Part shown: piece after piece, positions 50,273 through 60,448 of the stretch
Layout of the letters: each line of letters opens with the position of its first letter
Position numbering within the stretch: the first letter of the stretch is position 1
DNA from: Trichomonas vaginalis G3
Lineage: Eukaryota > Parabasalia > Trichomonadida > Trichomonadidae
Direction of reading: 5' to 3'
Length of the DNA stretch: 64,000 nt
Assembly: GCF_026262505.1 (NCBI RefSeq)
Contig: NC_067207.1
Coordinates: forward strand, 12,616,082 to 12,680,081
Translations under genes and position numbers: made by a program
Notes under the pieces: generated by a model
Seen by the model: only the letters and a program-made list of their open reading frames with translations
The model's database searches: none
Told to the model about the DNA's origin: nothing

Positions 50273-51495
50273 ATTAAAACTTTTCCAAAGTGGTATTCTT
50301 ACAATCTTCCTGCTTTGGCAAAAGTCAAATTTTTCATTCAAAATCATTTATTTTTGTACATAGAATCCCTCAGTAGTAATCTCAAAAGATTTGCTCAATT
50401 GTATGTCGACGGAGAAAAGGAAGTACCTAAGAACTATATCCTACAATATTTTAAATCTCATACTGAAGATGAGCTCATTTCATTTCTCTCAATCCTAGAT
50501 CCTACTGATGCTATTTCAATTTTAGAAGACGAATCACTTGCATATCGAGATATTGATCAATTTCTTATTGTTTGCCTGAATCTTGCCGCAAAAAATGCAG
50601 ACTTTGTTGAATTATTTAATCATATTAGCTTTGAAGAAGCAAAAAATGAGACAAAACTAAGTTTCTCTCAGTATTTTGAAACCATTTTATCTTACTTGCA
50701 ACAACCAATTTTAATGAACATTTGGAACTGCTTCAAAACTTGTTTCAATGGAATATTTGATAAAAAAGAAATCCTCAAAGTTGACACTGAAACACAAGCA
50801 TATATTTCAAAAGAAACATTCAATTCTATTGTAGTTAATTCACAACCTTATAAATATCTCTATAGTGAATATAATAAAACAAAGAATGAACTTGATGATT
50901 CTCAGAACAGACTGACACAAATGAGTTATGTAGTAGAACAAGCACAAAATGCATTAGAACGAGCAAGAATTGAAATAACACAAGCAAACAATGAGAGAAA
51001 TGAGGCAAATATAAAAATTCAAGCATTATATAGTCTATTTCATGAGATTACTTCTCGTAGTAGTAGTAGTAGTTCAAGTTCTGGATGTAAATGCATCAAA
51101 AATTTCTGTACAACAGAATCATTTGTTAATATTAAAGCTTCAAGTAGTTATTTTTCTTCGTATTCGGGTGTTTATACAGATAATGAACTTAATTCATATA
51201 TAAAGGTTGAAGTGAAAATAGGATCGATAACTCCAATCAAATATAAATTAGGATCAAACGAAATGAAGAGTTGGATATTACTTGGAGAAACAAAGAATGG
51301 GGATTGGACAGTGTTAGATGAGCAATCTGATTATACATATTCATATTACAATGAGAAGGGAAATAAATTTAAAGTAGCATCAGATGAAAAATTTAAGAGC
51401 ATCAAATTAATACAGAGAGGAAAAATCATAATGGAGATTATAGACTGTATTTGCGTGGTTTTGATATGAATGTACTTTATTATGAAAATGATTAA
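50273..51495 (+). pseudogene. coiled-coil plus F5/8C (discoidin-like) protein gene, decayed
   Basis: The frame is open from about 50273 to 51469 but lacks an ATG in its first ~130 codons, so the 5' end is missing or altered. Domains in order are a helical N-terminal domain (EDELISFLSILDPTDAISIL), a coiled coil (about 50860-51030), a serine run, and an F5/8 type C domain (FVNIKASSSYFSSYSGVYTD to KSIKLIQRGK). The end of that domain continues in the next frame as NHNGDYRLYLRGFDMNVLYY: one base is missing in an A run near 51421-51425, so the present frame ends early. Such proteins are numerous in trichomonads; F5/8C domains bind carbohydrate or lipid. Confidence 0.65.
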
Positions 51496-51843
51496 GCATA
51501 TAGGAAGTGCAATTATAGAATGTTCTTTTAAAAGTGCTGGGAAACATTCCCCGGGGTAAAAAATTCTGTTTTTTATGATTATAATTTTTTTTTATTCATT
51601 TTTTGAATTTGAAAATATTTTTAGAGTGAAAAATTTCGTTTCCCAGATGATTCATTGATGTGAGATACATCTACTATTCATAAGGGAGCGTGCTATCCTA
51701 TTTGCATCCAATTCTCATACCTTCTGGTAACCCCAGATCTGTGATTTTTTTTCACCAGATGAAAATTTTTTTTCAGTAAAAAAAATTGTAAAAATTTTTT
51801 TCTGAAGAACCCTCGAATTGGGGGAATTTTTTCAAAAAGTACA
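51496..51843. other. intergenic, no gene seen
   Basis: AT-rich, with one GC-rich spot ATTCCCCGGGGTAAAA at about 51548. No gene. Confidence 0.5.
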
Positions 51844-54057
51844 ATGTCCGCCTCCGATGGTAACAAAAACGACATACCACCAGAGGATTTGCTGAAAAGA
51901 ATATCAGAACGCAATATTAGGCATCCATTTCCTTTTTATTATTTACTTCATTCAGACCAAATTCCATGCGATGAGATTTTTGACGAAAAGATCAACTTTC
52001 AATCTGAAGATTTCCTTTTGAAAATTCCTGCATTACAATTTTTGATCAAAGGCCAAATACCAAAACTAAATCAAGATAAATCTCGTGAAGAATGGCTTAA
52101 AATCTTTCCTCAAGATAAACTCAACCCACAATTTTCAAACCCAGATTCAAACATCGGTCTACTTTCTTATGACGAATTTTTTTCATTACATTGTCTTTTG
52201 TATTCTCACAATTACCAAATATGTTTTATTTTCATGAAGGATGATAAAATTTACTGTCAAAGTCTAGGTTGCTTAAGCACGAACAACGTTATTTTTATTA
52301 ATTGCTTCCACCGTAAAATAAATTCCAAAGAACAAAAAGATTTCCATATTGATATTTATTCTATCAAATACAAACTAATTTCAAGATTTCCTACATCAAA
52401 AGAAATAATCGATTTTCCTCCATTTCAAGAATGCAAATTCCATGTTCTTAATTACTTACATTATATGTGTGGTAAAGTAATTGAAACACAATATAAATCC
52501 AACGCGCCATTTGGCTATATTTATCTTCAAGACTGTGCTTATTTCAAGCACTTTTTCAAATCACATTCACTTTTTGCAAAAGATTCTGAAAATATTCTCG
52601 AAAAATTCGGCGGAGCCTTTAAGAATTTCGGTGTTAAAAAAGATAATCGTGAAGTATTTCAAAATTTTGCAAAGCCATTTGAACAAGAGCTTGATTCAAG
52701 TTCATATGAAAAGGCAACGAAATACACAAAATATGATATAAATGAAGTCATTTCAGACAAAATTCTTGCAAAGAGTGAAAAAATTTATGTATACAAAGTA
52801 AAAAATCCTGGTAATGTTGATGATACAAAATTAACAATCAATAAGAATGATATAGTAAAAGACGGATATTTACCTCTCAGCATGGAGCCAGATTTTGTAT
52901 CTGCTGACAATATGTATTCTCTGTACACAATTTCCAAAGGAGGAGACATTTCTTACGTCGTCGGTCCTGCTTTTCCAGATGATGAATTCACAAATACATT
53001 TTACAGCACGAAAGAAATAGAAGGAAACAATCTTATCAACGAAGATATCATTAAAAAATTCGATAAGTATCAACCAGAAATATATTATGACGAATCTGAC
53101 TATTATTATGACGACTTTGAAGAAGAACAATATAATGATTATAATGAAGAAGAGCAAGATAATAATGAAGAAGAACAAGATAATAATGAAGAAGAGCAAG
53201 ATAATAATGAAGAAGAACAAGATGATAATGATCAACCAGATCATAATGATTCTGAAGAACAAGAAAAAAGCAAGCAACCAGATATTAAAATTACTTTTGA
53301 AGTTCGTCATAGTTGCATTGCAAAATTCAAATATACTCATACTTTTTACAATACAGTTGATATGCCACCTCAATTAAATTATCCATCAAATGTCTTACTT
53401 CAGATTGAAGAGTACTGCAAATTTGCTCATAATGCAATCAAATGCCATTCAGATCCTCGACAAAAAGTTCGTTTGTTTGGATATTGTAATGGGGAAAGCG
53501 AATTCTTGGACTCTATAGACGAAAAATACCAGACTAATTTTAGCAAAGTAACATCTCTTGGTATATTTTCTGAATTCAAAGATGACATATTGAATATTTG
53601 TGTAATCGAGCCAAATATTGATATCAAATATTTACAAGAATCAGTGAAATCAGTTAAGCATATAGATTCGACTGTTATCCTTTCACACGGCCAACCTCAA
53701 AATACCACACAAGGAGAAGAAGAATTCAATGATTTCGAAACAATCGCCAAAATATTAGCGATATACGTCACTTTGGTTCAGTTCAGAGATTTTGATTTCA
53801 TGACAATCATTGATCTAACCGGCCTTCGTTACATCGAAAATAAATCACCTGCACTTAAAATTGATAATACTTCACAAAAACGTGATGATAAACTATCTGG
53901 AAATAAGGACAAGCCATCTGGAAATAAGGGCAAATCATCTGGAAATAAGAGCCATTCATCTGGACATAAGAGCCATTCATCTGGAAATAAGAGCCATTCA
54001 TCTGGACATAAGAGCCATTCATCTGGAAGTAAGGGCAAATCATCCAAACGTAATTGA
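51844..54057 (+). CDS. large protein with acidic repeat and Ser/Gly/His/Lys tail, unknown role
   Basis: The 737-residue product has no signal peptide or membrane segment. Residues 1-410 are a globular part that I do not recognise (HPFPFYYLLHSDQIPCDEIF, IYLQDCAYFKHFFKSHSLFA). An acidic stretch near 415-470 repeats EEEQDNN about five times. A second globular part follows (HSCIAKFKYTHTFYNTVDMP), and the last ~45 residues repeat SSGNKSHSSGHKSH. The repeat parts are also tandem at DNA level and may vary in length between strains. The start is the first ATG after an A/T leader with TTTTTTCAAAAAG. Confidence 0.65.
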   Translation: MSASDGNKNDIPPEDLLKRISERNIRHPFPFYYLLHSDQIPCDEIFDEKINFQSEDFLLKIPALQFLIKGQIPKLNQDKSREEWLKIFPQDKLNPQFSNPDSNIGLLSYDEFFSLHCLLYSHNYQICFIFMKDDKIYCQSLGCLSTNNVIFINCFHRKINSKEQKDFHIDIYSIKYKLISRFPTSKEIIDFPPFQECKFHVLNYLHYMCGKVIETQYKSNAPFGYIYLQDCAYFKHFFKSHSLFAKDSENILEKFGGAFKNFGVKKDNREVFQNFAKPFEQELDSSSYEKATKYTKYDINEVISDKILAKSEKIYVYKVKNPGNVDDTKLTINKNDIVKDGYLPLSMEPDFVSADNMYSLYTISKGGDISYVVGPAFPDDEFTNTFYSTKEIEGNNLINEDIIKKFDKYQPEIYYDESDYYYDDFEEEQYNDYNEEEQDNNEEEQDNNEEEQDNNEEEQDDNDQPDHNDSEEQEKSKQPDIKITFEVRHSCIAKFKYTHTFYNTVDMPPQLNYPSNVLLQIEEYCKFAHNAIKCHSDPRQKVRLFGYCNGESEFLDSIDEKYQTNFSKVTSLGIFSEFKDDILNICVIEPNIDIKYLQESVKSVKHIDSTVILSHGQPQNTTQGEEEFNDFETIAKILAIYVTLVQFRDFDFMTIIDLTGLRYIENKSPALKIDNTSQKRDDKLSGNKDKPSGNKGKSSGNKSHSSGHKSHSSGNKSHSSGHKSHSSGSKGKSSKRN

Positions 54058-54540
54058 ATGAAGTAAAGAGAATATATATTTTAACTTATATTTCATTAAT
54101 AATATAAAAATTATCTTATTCAACTTTTTACTTAAGGCTTTTTCTCCGAGGTGGACTGATCCTCTCAATTTTTCTAGATCATAAGGTACCAAGCTCCTTA
54201 TGCAGTCAGCTTCATGGGACATTGCTTATAAGATAGAATTATATTTTCAACTCAGAATTTTTTTAATATTTCTGTGTAAACTATAGGATTGTTTCAATTT
54301 TTCTGAATATTACGGAATAGTTTTTAAATATCAATTATCAAAGAAATTTTAGTATAAATAGGTATTGCCGATAGATTTTAAAGATAAAATCGCAATTACA
54401 TAAGGTAAAATGTTAGAAATATATTAGTATTTAATAAAATTCTAAAAAATAAAATGAGATATATCTTGAAATCAATGTAAATCATATCTAAATGAAGTTT
54501 GCCTAAATAATAAAAGATAAATTAAATAAACTTTTTTTAT
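54058..54540. other. intergenic between convergent genes
   Basis: No gene seen. The minus-strand gene end at 54541 is in TAAATAAA context. Confidence 0.5.
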
Positions 54541-56805
54541 TTATTGTTCAATTTTCACAAAATATATTCCACAGTAGTAATTTTCACCTTCGAACTTAGA
54601 TATGTGGATGCCAACGTGGTTGTATTCACCGAGTAGGATTGATAATTGAGCTTTTTCGTCGTTTAACTTCTGAATCAAGAGCTCTCCCTTATCCTTATCT
54701 TCTGGAATTGCGAGTTGGAGGGCGATTCCATTGTATTTAGTGGAGTTCTCCATTTGCTTGAGGGCTTCCTTCTGGTCGTCGTTGAAAGAAATGATTCTCT
54801 TCTGTTCAATCATATACTTTATGCCCTGAACAGCGAATTCTCTGATCTTCGGGTCGAAAATGAGTGGAGGAAGGCCTTGTTCGTCTCTTTTATGGTTGAG
54901 TTTGTTGTGAAGAAGGATATCTTGGTACATATCATCCGAAATGCTGGCAAAAACAACAGTTCCAACGTATTTCTTATTGTCCTTGCTGCAGATGATGGCT
55001 GTCATGAAGGACATCTCCTTGTCGTTCACTGGATCGATGCCACTTCCTTCATAAAAATCTAATGTCTGCTTCAAAACATTTTCAACGACCTTCTCGCCAA
55101 TGAGGGATCCCTGGATCTTGATCGGCTCAATCTTTTTGTAAACTGGTTCGAGAATTAAAATAGTTTGGTCGCGGGTGAATTCAATCTGGCCATTGCTAAT
55201 TGATTTGATGTAGATTTGGAGATCTTGATGGAGTACTTCGAGTGCTTGGATTGGAAGATTCTTATCCGACTTTATTTGGAATAATTTTTCATTTAACTGC
55301 TTCTCGAGCTCTTCTGGGGTAATGACTGGTTCTGGCTTTGGCTTAGCTACTTGTGGGGCTGGTTCTGGCCTTTCCTGTTGATGGGAAGGTTTTTTTGAAT
55401 TTTCTGGTTTTTGTGTCTCCTGTTTCTGGTTTTCGGTTTCCTTCTTTGGCTTCTGCTTCCTCGATTTCTGTTTCTCTTGGTCTGGTTTTGGTTTTTCTGT
55501 GGCCGGAGCTGGATTTGCCTGTTCTGCCTTCTTTGCTTCCAAAGCTGGGGTCCAGACACGGAACCTATCATCATCCTTCTTCTGTTTGTGGCTGTTGCTG
55601 TTTCTCTGTGGCTTCTGGGAAGAATTAGATGTTTCTTTATGGGAATTTTGAACGTCAACATGGGCTTTTGTTGAGGCCATTGGTAAAACATCAGGAACTA
55701 CCACAACTTGAGGTGTAACACGTTCCATTCCTGAAGCAATTTTCTGATCTTGACCAGATTTAGAGTCCTTGGCTGGTTTCTTTGATTCTTTCTTTGGTTC
55801 TGGCTTTGGAGGTTCTGTCTGGGCTGGTGTTTCCTGCTTTGGCTTGCTAGATTCTGTATCTCCTGGTTTCCATGAGAGAAGTACGGGCTTGGCTGTGGTC
55901 TTTGGCTTCTCTGGCTGTGGTTCTTCCTCTTTCTGTGGCTTTGGCTGGTCGTACTTCGGTGGCTGTGTATGAATCTGGATTGGAACTTGGCTTTGGGGCT
56001 GCGGAGCATGGTATGGGTAGACATACTCACTAATCTTAAGCTCATCTCTTTGGTGGTTTTCTGGTTCTTTAGCAAGTAAGTAAATTTTTGTCTGATTAGT
56101 AGAAATTTGGACCTCGTTGATGTCAGCGTAGAGAAGTCTTCTGTTGTAGTAACCTGAGAGATTATGCTGAATTATATTTAAGTCCTTTTGGTTCGGGGCC
56201 AAATCAAATATGAAGGAATAACTGTTATCTTTAAAGGCATTATTGTAAAATTCTGTATCATCTCTTGATTTGGCAATCATTTCTGTGAGATTTTTATTGA
56301 CTGAGCGTGATATTCTCAAATTTGGTTTGCCAAGCACTTTTCTAAACTCATTTATGATCGATAATACTTTAGTTTCGTCAAACTTAATGTTAGGATCCTT
56401 ATTGTCCTCCAAAACCTTTGTAATCGATTCTTTATGAAATTTATTATTCGAAAAGGCTAAAATTATGCAAAAACGAACCGGAGGACCTTCAATAACAGAA
56501 AGCGAGTAAGTAAATATTTTCGGTGGTTTCAAGTTTTGGAGGATTTTATTTTCTAGCTGTTCTTGATTTTGAAGAATTTCAGCATCCAGGACTCCCGTAC
56601 TAATATGAAGTCTGGTATACTGTGGGAATTTTTTAATGATATCGTGCTGGGAGATATTGTTTGCTTTCTGATTATTTAATATTTGATTGCACAAATCCGT
56701 CATTTCCGGACTTCTTTTTATATTGGGCGCCTTGCTAGGAGTTGAATAACCATATTTCTTCCTTATGATTTCTTCAATTTGGTTATCAATAGGTTTATTT
56801 TGCAT
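54541..56805 (-). CDS. Pro/Lys/Gln-rich protein with CAP-like segments, unknown role
   Basis: The 754-residue product has three parts. The N-terminal part (1-270) includes INEFRKVLGKPNLRISRSVN near residue 147. The middle (about 275-510) is low in complexity: Pro, Lys, Gln and Glu with QPKPQKEEEPQPEKPKTTAK. The C-terminal part has LLHNKLNHKRDEQGLPPLIF and DPKIREFAVQGIKYM near residue 630, which follow the first helix of CAP/SCP domains (N-x2-R, G-L-P-P-L-x-[FW]-D). The two segments may be a diverged CAP pair, but typical CAP cysteines and histidines are not evident, so this is tentative. No signal peptide is seen. Stop in TAAATAAA context. Confidence 0.6.
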   Translation of the reverse strand: MQNKPIDNQIEEIIRKKYGYSTPSKAPNIKRSPEMTDLCNQILNNQKANNISQHDIIKKFPQYTRLHISTGVLDAEILQNQEQLENKILQNLKPPKIFTYSLSVIEGPPVRFCIILAFSNNKFHKESITKVLEDNKDPNIKFDETKVLSIINEFRKVLGKPNLRISRSVNKNLTEMIAKSRDDTEFYNNAFKDNSYSFIFDLAPNQKDLNIIQHNLSGYYNRRLLYADINEVQISTNQTKIYLLAKEPENHQRDELKISEYVYPYHAPQPQSQVPIQIHTQPPKYDQPKPQKEEEPQPEKPKTTAKPVLLSWKPGDTESSKPKQETPAQTEPPKPEPKKESKKPAKDSKSGQDQKIASGMERVTPQVVVVPDVLPMASTKAHVDVQNSHKETSNSSQKPQRNSNSHKQKKDDDRFRVWTPALEAKKAEQANPAPATEKPKPDQEKQKSRKQKPKKETENQKQETQKPENSKKPSHQQERPEPAPQVAKPKPEPVITPEELEKQLNEKLFQIKSDKNLPIQALEVLHQDLQIYIKSISNGQIEFTRDQTILILEPVYKKIEPIKIQGSLIGEKVVENVLKQTLDFYEGSGIDPVNDKEMSFMTAIICSKDNKKYVGTVVFASISDDMYQDILLHNKLNHKRDEQGLPPLIFDPKIREFAVQGIKYMIEQKRIISFNDDQKEALKQMENSTKYNGIALQLAIPEDKDKGELLIQKLNDEKAQLSILLGEYNHVGIHISKFEGENYYCGIYFVKIEQ

Positions 56806-58408
56806 GAAAACTACTGGACCAATTTTTTTTACTCAGAAAAAAAAAAGTAGTTTCCATGTTTGATGTGCATTCAATTAGTACCATCGTATTCGATATTAAG
56901 ATAATCATAATCATCATGTCTTATGGTGTCATAATGTAGATGTCCATTCAATTTTTTGTTTTGAGATGTTTGGTTGTGTAAAACTCTTACTATTTCGATT
57001 ATATATAAAAATACTATACGTTACAAGCCGAAAAATTTTGTTCATATCGGCAGATAATCTGTTTGAGAAAAAAAAATAATGATAATTGTTTCTTGACTAG
57101 GTACCTCATTTCCTGTTGCTGTTTTAGCATATGAAACGCGTTCATGCTCGGTTCTATATTTCATCAGTTAATGTTAGGAAACGTTGGACTATTTCACATA
57201 AATTTTTCGATTTGATGTAACATCTCATTCACTTTTCCATCATCATGTAAATTATTTTCAATCATATATGAGGTCGATACAATTTACCAACTTTTTTCCA
57301 GTATTAACTTTCATATCATGATCTTTCGATATCAAATTGACTTTTAATCTTATCTCCATTTAATTTAGTTTTTTCTAGAACAATATCACATTATACTCGT
57401 GAAAATTCGTGTTTATCACAGATTATTAGCAGAAATTTCCAAATTTATTTGCCTAATTTAATTTACTTTATTATTGATCCCTCAATATAAACTACTGCAT
57501 GCTGTTTGGAACATATGCATAATATGCTTTGAAAAAGAAATTTTAAAATTTTCATCATTCATTCTGAGACATCAATGTGGATAAAAGCTCAATAGCTTTG
57601 AGTTGTTTGATAAGATCGCAGTATTTGAATAATTTGTTCTCTAAACTTCTCCAAAATAACAGTGTTTTGCGAGCAAATGGTATTTGAAATACCTTATTAT
57701 TCATATTTATCATATATTTGAAAGTGTGAGCGATTGTATATTCTTTATTAGATCTAACGCTATAGTCAATGAATAAAATTTTAAATTTCAGTTCAAAACA
57801 GATGATTCCTTAGATCATATATACCTAAAGTAATACAGCTAGTATCCATGAATAAAATTTGTGAAAAAGATCTTTTCATATGCAAAGATTTGATCGAATT
57901 AGATTAAAAGTCCAAAATAACGAATTGAGTCGCCCATTTTATTTTTCATGTTCTAAATACATATTGCTATGAAATGATTCAATCATTTAGGCAGAAATAA
58001 TTTCGATAAAAAAATAAAATAAAAATATTATTGTTACACTATATACAGCCGAATATATTAATTTCAGAAGAATATACTTCAGTTCACTTTTCCTCTAAAT
58101 TTTTTCATTGATAACTGGTCAGCAAAATGACAGGCCAGTACACTCTAATGTCAATACAATATTAAAACATATTTTTCATGCCACAAATACGGAGAAATAC
58201 AAGTGGTCGAATCAATGAAAATTTTTGGTGAAGTGATTACATGAAAGCTCCTAAAATGAAATGTATTATCGATATCAAACAGAATGCACCCCACATGAAG
58301 TGTTTACCCCATTTTTCTGAGGAGATTGGTCGCAACAATTGAAATTGAAGGGTTTTTCATCGATGCGCTCTCAAATAAAAATATCAGAAAGGCGAAAACA
58401 CGCAAAAC
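56806..58408. other. long divergent intergenic region, no gene seen
   Basis: AT-rich spacer between divergent genes. CTCTCAAATAAAAATATCAG at about 58369 precedes the kinase gene. No open frame of protein character. Confidence 0.6.
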
Positions 58409-59473
58409 ATGCGTGGCCCCCGACCTTTGTTAAAGGACCACTACACCCTTTTGAAGAAGGTTGGAAGCGGAACTTACGGCGAAGTTTTCAAGGCTTCAGC
58501 TATCGGGGACCCAACTAAAATCGTCAGTGTTAAACAATCAAAACAGACAAAAAACGGAAATGACGACAAACTAATACCCCCGGCCGTGCTTCGAGAACTT
58601 ACTCTTCTGAGTGAGATAAATTTTCCGCATATTATCCATACTTCCATCAAAGATGTATTTTATGATTCTGATAATCATGTTTTAGCATTTGTCTACGATT
58701 ACGGTGCGTTTGATGTTAGGAAATTAATTCGATTTTATCTATCGAGAAAGCAGATTGTTTCAGAAATGGTAACAAAATCGATCTTATTTCAACTTCTCCT
58801 TGCATTAGACCATATCCACCAAAGAGGAATTATTCACTGCGACATAACACCTCCAAATTTGATCATAATGCCTGAGAATTCGAAGATTCCTGGCATAGTT
58901 AAATTGATAGATTTCGGTTTAGCCCGAGCGATTGATAATACGAACTTCCCGAAAAATACAGGAGTAGTTACTGTATGGTATAGAGCACCAGAACTACTTC
59001 TTGGTGATTCCCATTACGATGCTTCTATAGATTTATGGTCTGCTGGCTGCATCTTCGCCGAATTGCTGTTGGGTGATGTCTTGTTCAAGGCTGAAACTCA
59101 GAACGAGCAAAATCCAACTGGTTTCAATAAGAATCAACTTGCAAAAATTTTAGAAATCATGGGACCAATAAATGAGTCGAGCATTGCCCGGCCAGAATGG
59201 TGTGCCCATTTAGCAGACTACAATAGGATGACAAAACCTAAGCAGAAGACTTCCCTGCAGAAGTTATTTCAAAATGTCAATCCGAAAGCATTTGATTTGC
59301 TTATAAAGATGCTCGAATACAACCCTTACCATAGAATTACAGCACATGATGCTTTGCGTCATGAATACTTCAATGAAAAACCGATTCCAGGAATGAACAT
59401 TTCTCGAATGATTCTCCGTGAAGATTGGGTACAGTTGGTATCAATAGGAGAAGGTTCTTCTACTACTATATAG
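58409..59473 (+). CDS. CDK8-like Mediator kinase
   Basis: The 354-residue product is a cyclin-dependent kinase. The P-loop GSGTYGEV (19-26), the ATP lysine in VSVKQ (K42), PPAVLRE in place of PSTAIRE, DFG (D168), VVTVWYRAPELLLG and SIDLWSAGCIFAELL are present. The stretch after this, NPTGFNKNQLAKILEIMGPI, follows the CDK8/CDK19 pattern (SNPYHHDQLDRIFNVMGFP in animals), which points to the kinase of the Mediator CDK module acting on RNA polymerase II in the nucleus. The catalytic loop reads HCDITPPN: the Asp is kept but the usual HRD Arg and DLK Lys are Cys and Thr. The start is the first ATG, six residues into MRGPRPLLKD. Confidence 0.85.
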   Translation: MRGPRPLLKDHYTLLKKVGSGTYGEVFKASAIGDPTKIVSVKQSKQTKNGNDDKLIPPAVLRELTLLSEINFPHIIHTSIKDVFYDSDNHVLAFVYDYGAFDVRKLIRFYLSRKQIVSEMVTKSILFQLLLALDHIHQRGIIHCDITPPNLIIMPENSKIPGIVKLIDFGLARAIDNTNFPKNTGVVTVWYRAPELLLGDSHYDASIDLWSAGCIFAELLLGDVLFKAETQNEQNPTGFNKNQLAKILEIMGPINESSIARPEWCAHLADYNRMTKPKQKTSLQKLFQNVNPKAFDLLIKMLEYNPYHRITAHDALRHEYFNEKPIPGMNISRMILREDWVQLVSIGEGSSTTI

Positions 59474-60016
59474 TTTGTAATTATATTTTTCATACTAGTC
59501 TAAATAAACTTTCTATTTGTTTTGTGTCTATCAAATTAATTCTCTATTTTTCATCTTTCACATTCATTTATCATAGGAAAGGGACTTTGCGTAATATTCA
59601 CTTTGATTTTATATAAATATAAAATTCCATTTAAAAGATTCTTTTCCAAAGAGTCCATTATAGATGAAATTGCTATTAGTTTCGATTTTATTCATTACTG
59701 AGAGAGTGAAACTTAATACTTTCTCAATCAAAGCTTACACTTTTGCAGATATAATTGATTAGTTAAAATTTATGCAGTATATTCATGTTTGTATTAGGGT
59801 ATATGATGTTGGCTGTGATTGGAAAGAATATTTCCGAGAAAATATTAATAAAAGGATTAAAGTTAGACCATTAACCAGCAGATTGGAAGCAAATGCATAT
59901 GTACATGAATGTTCTTCTGGATATTAGATTTTTTCCTAATAATATTTATTTGAAGTGATATTCTAAAAAGTAAGAATTATTTTTACAAGGTCACTAAATT
60001 TGATGCAAATGTCAAA
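59474..60016. other. intergenic, no gene seen
   Basis: AT-rich spacer between the kinase gene and a tRNA gene. No gene. Confidence 0.5.
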
Positions 60017-60090
60017 TCCTCCCTAACTCAGTTGGTTAGAGTGTCAGACTGTTAATCTGGAAGTCCTGTGTTCGAGGCACACGGGAGGAG
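60017..60090 (+). tRNA. tRNA-Asn (GTT), T arm slightly altered
   Basis: It is nearly identical to the minus-strand tRNA at 48220. Acceptor, D and anticodon arms pair and the anticodon is GTT. The T arm reads CTGTG-TTCGAGG-CACAC, so its outermost pair is C:C and loop position 60 is G instead of a pyrimidine. A T run follows at 60093. It may be functional or an early pseudogene. Confidence 0.8.
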
Positions 60091-60448
60091 ATTTTTTTTG
60101 TTTTTATCATTATTGTTATTTGAATCAATAATGAGACAAATTTATAAGTCTTTATGCATTGATATCTAACCATTGTAATATAAGGAATTTCATTGCGGCT
60201 AATTTATTATTTTCTGCAGCCCAATGAAGAGCAGTTTCACACCCAAAAATAGGGAAAAATTAAAAATTTACTAAATACAAATCATTTGTCTAAAATGCAA
60301 TACTAAGAATAAGCACAGCGTGTTTGTATTGTGAAATATGACAACCACGCTATGATCTAAAAGAAATTTAGTGCGTTCTTGAAAACTCCTTATTAATCCT
60401 ACATAAAAAGTTTTTAATATTTCCCCATATCTGGTTTTTAGAGTCTTT
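60091..60448. other. intergenic with an ankyrin shard
   Basis: The shard is at 60186-60244. The rest is AT-rich without a gene. Confidence 0.5.
60186..60244 (-). pseudogene. single ankyrin repeat shard
   Basis: On the minus strand GCETALHWAAENNKLAAMKF encodes the core of one ankyrin repeat (TALHWAAENN) with no gene around it. It lies 205 bp past the stop of the 514-residue ankyrin gene, so it may be a remnant of a longer C-terminus or of a neighbour copy. Confidence 0.6.

Noticed and set aside
52870-53373. Minus-strand frame rich in Ile, Leu and Phe looked like a multi-membrane protein
   Set aside because: It lies opposite the acidic GAAGAAGAACAAGATAAT repeat of the 737-residue gene; the hydrophobic look is a reading of that repeat in antisense.
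55347-56075. Several long open frames on both strands within the Pro/Lys/Gln-rich gene
   Set aside because: They are by-products of low-complexity coding sequence; none has a start context or recognisable domain.
58409-59473. CDK8-like protein as a pseudokinase
   Set aside because: ATP lysine, catalytic Asp and DFG Asp are all present; only the flanking HRD Arg and DLK Lys differ, which does not by itself show loss of activity.
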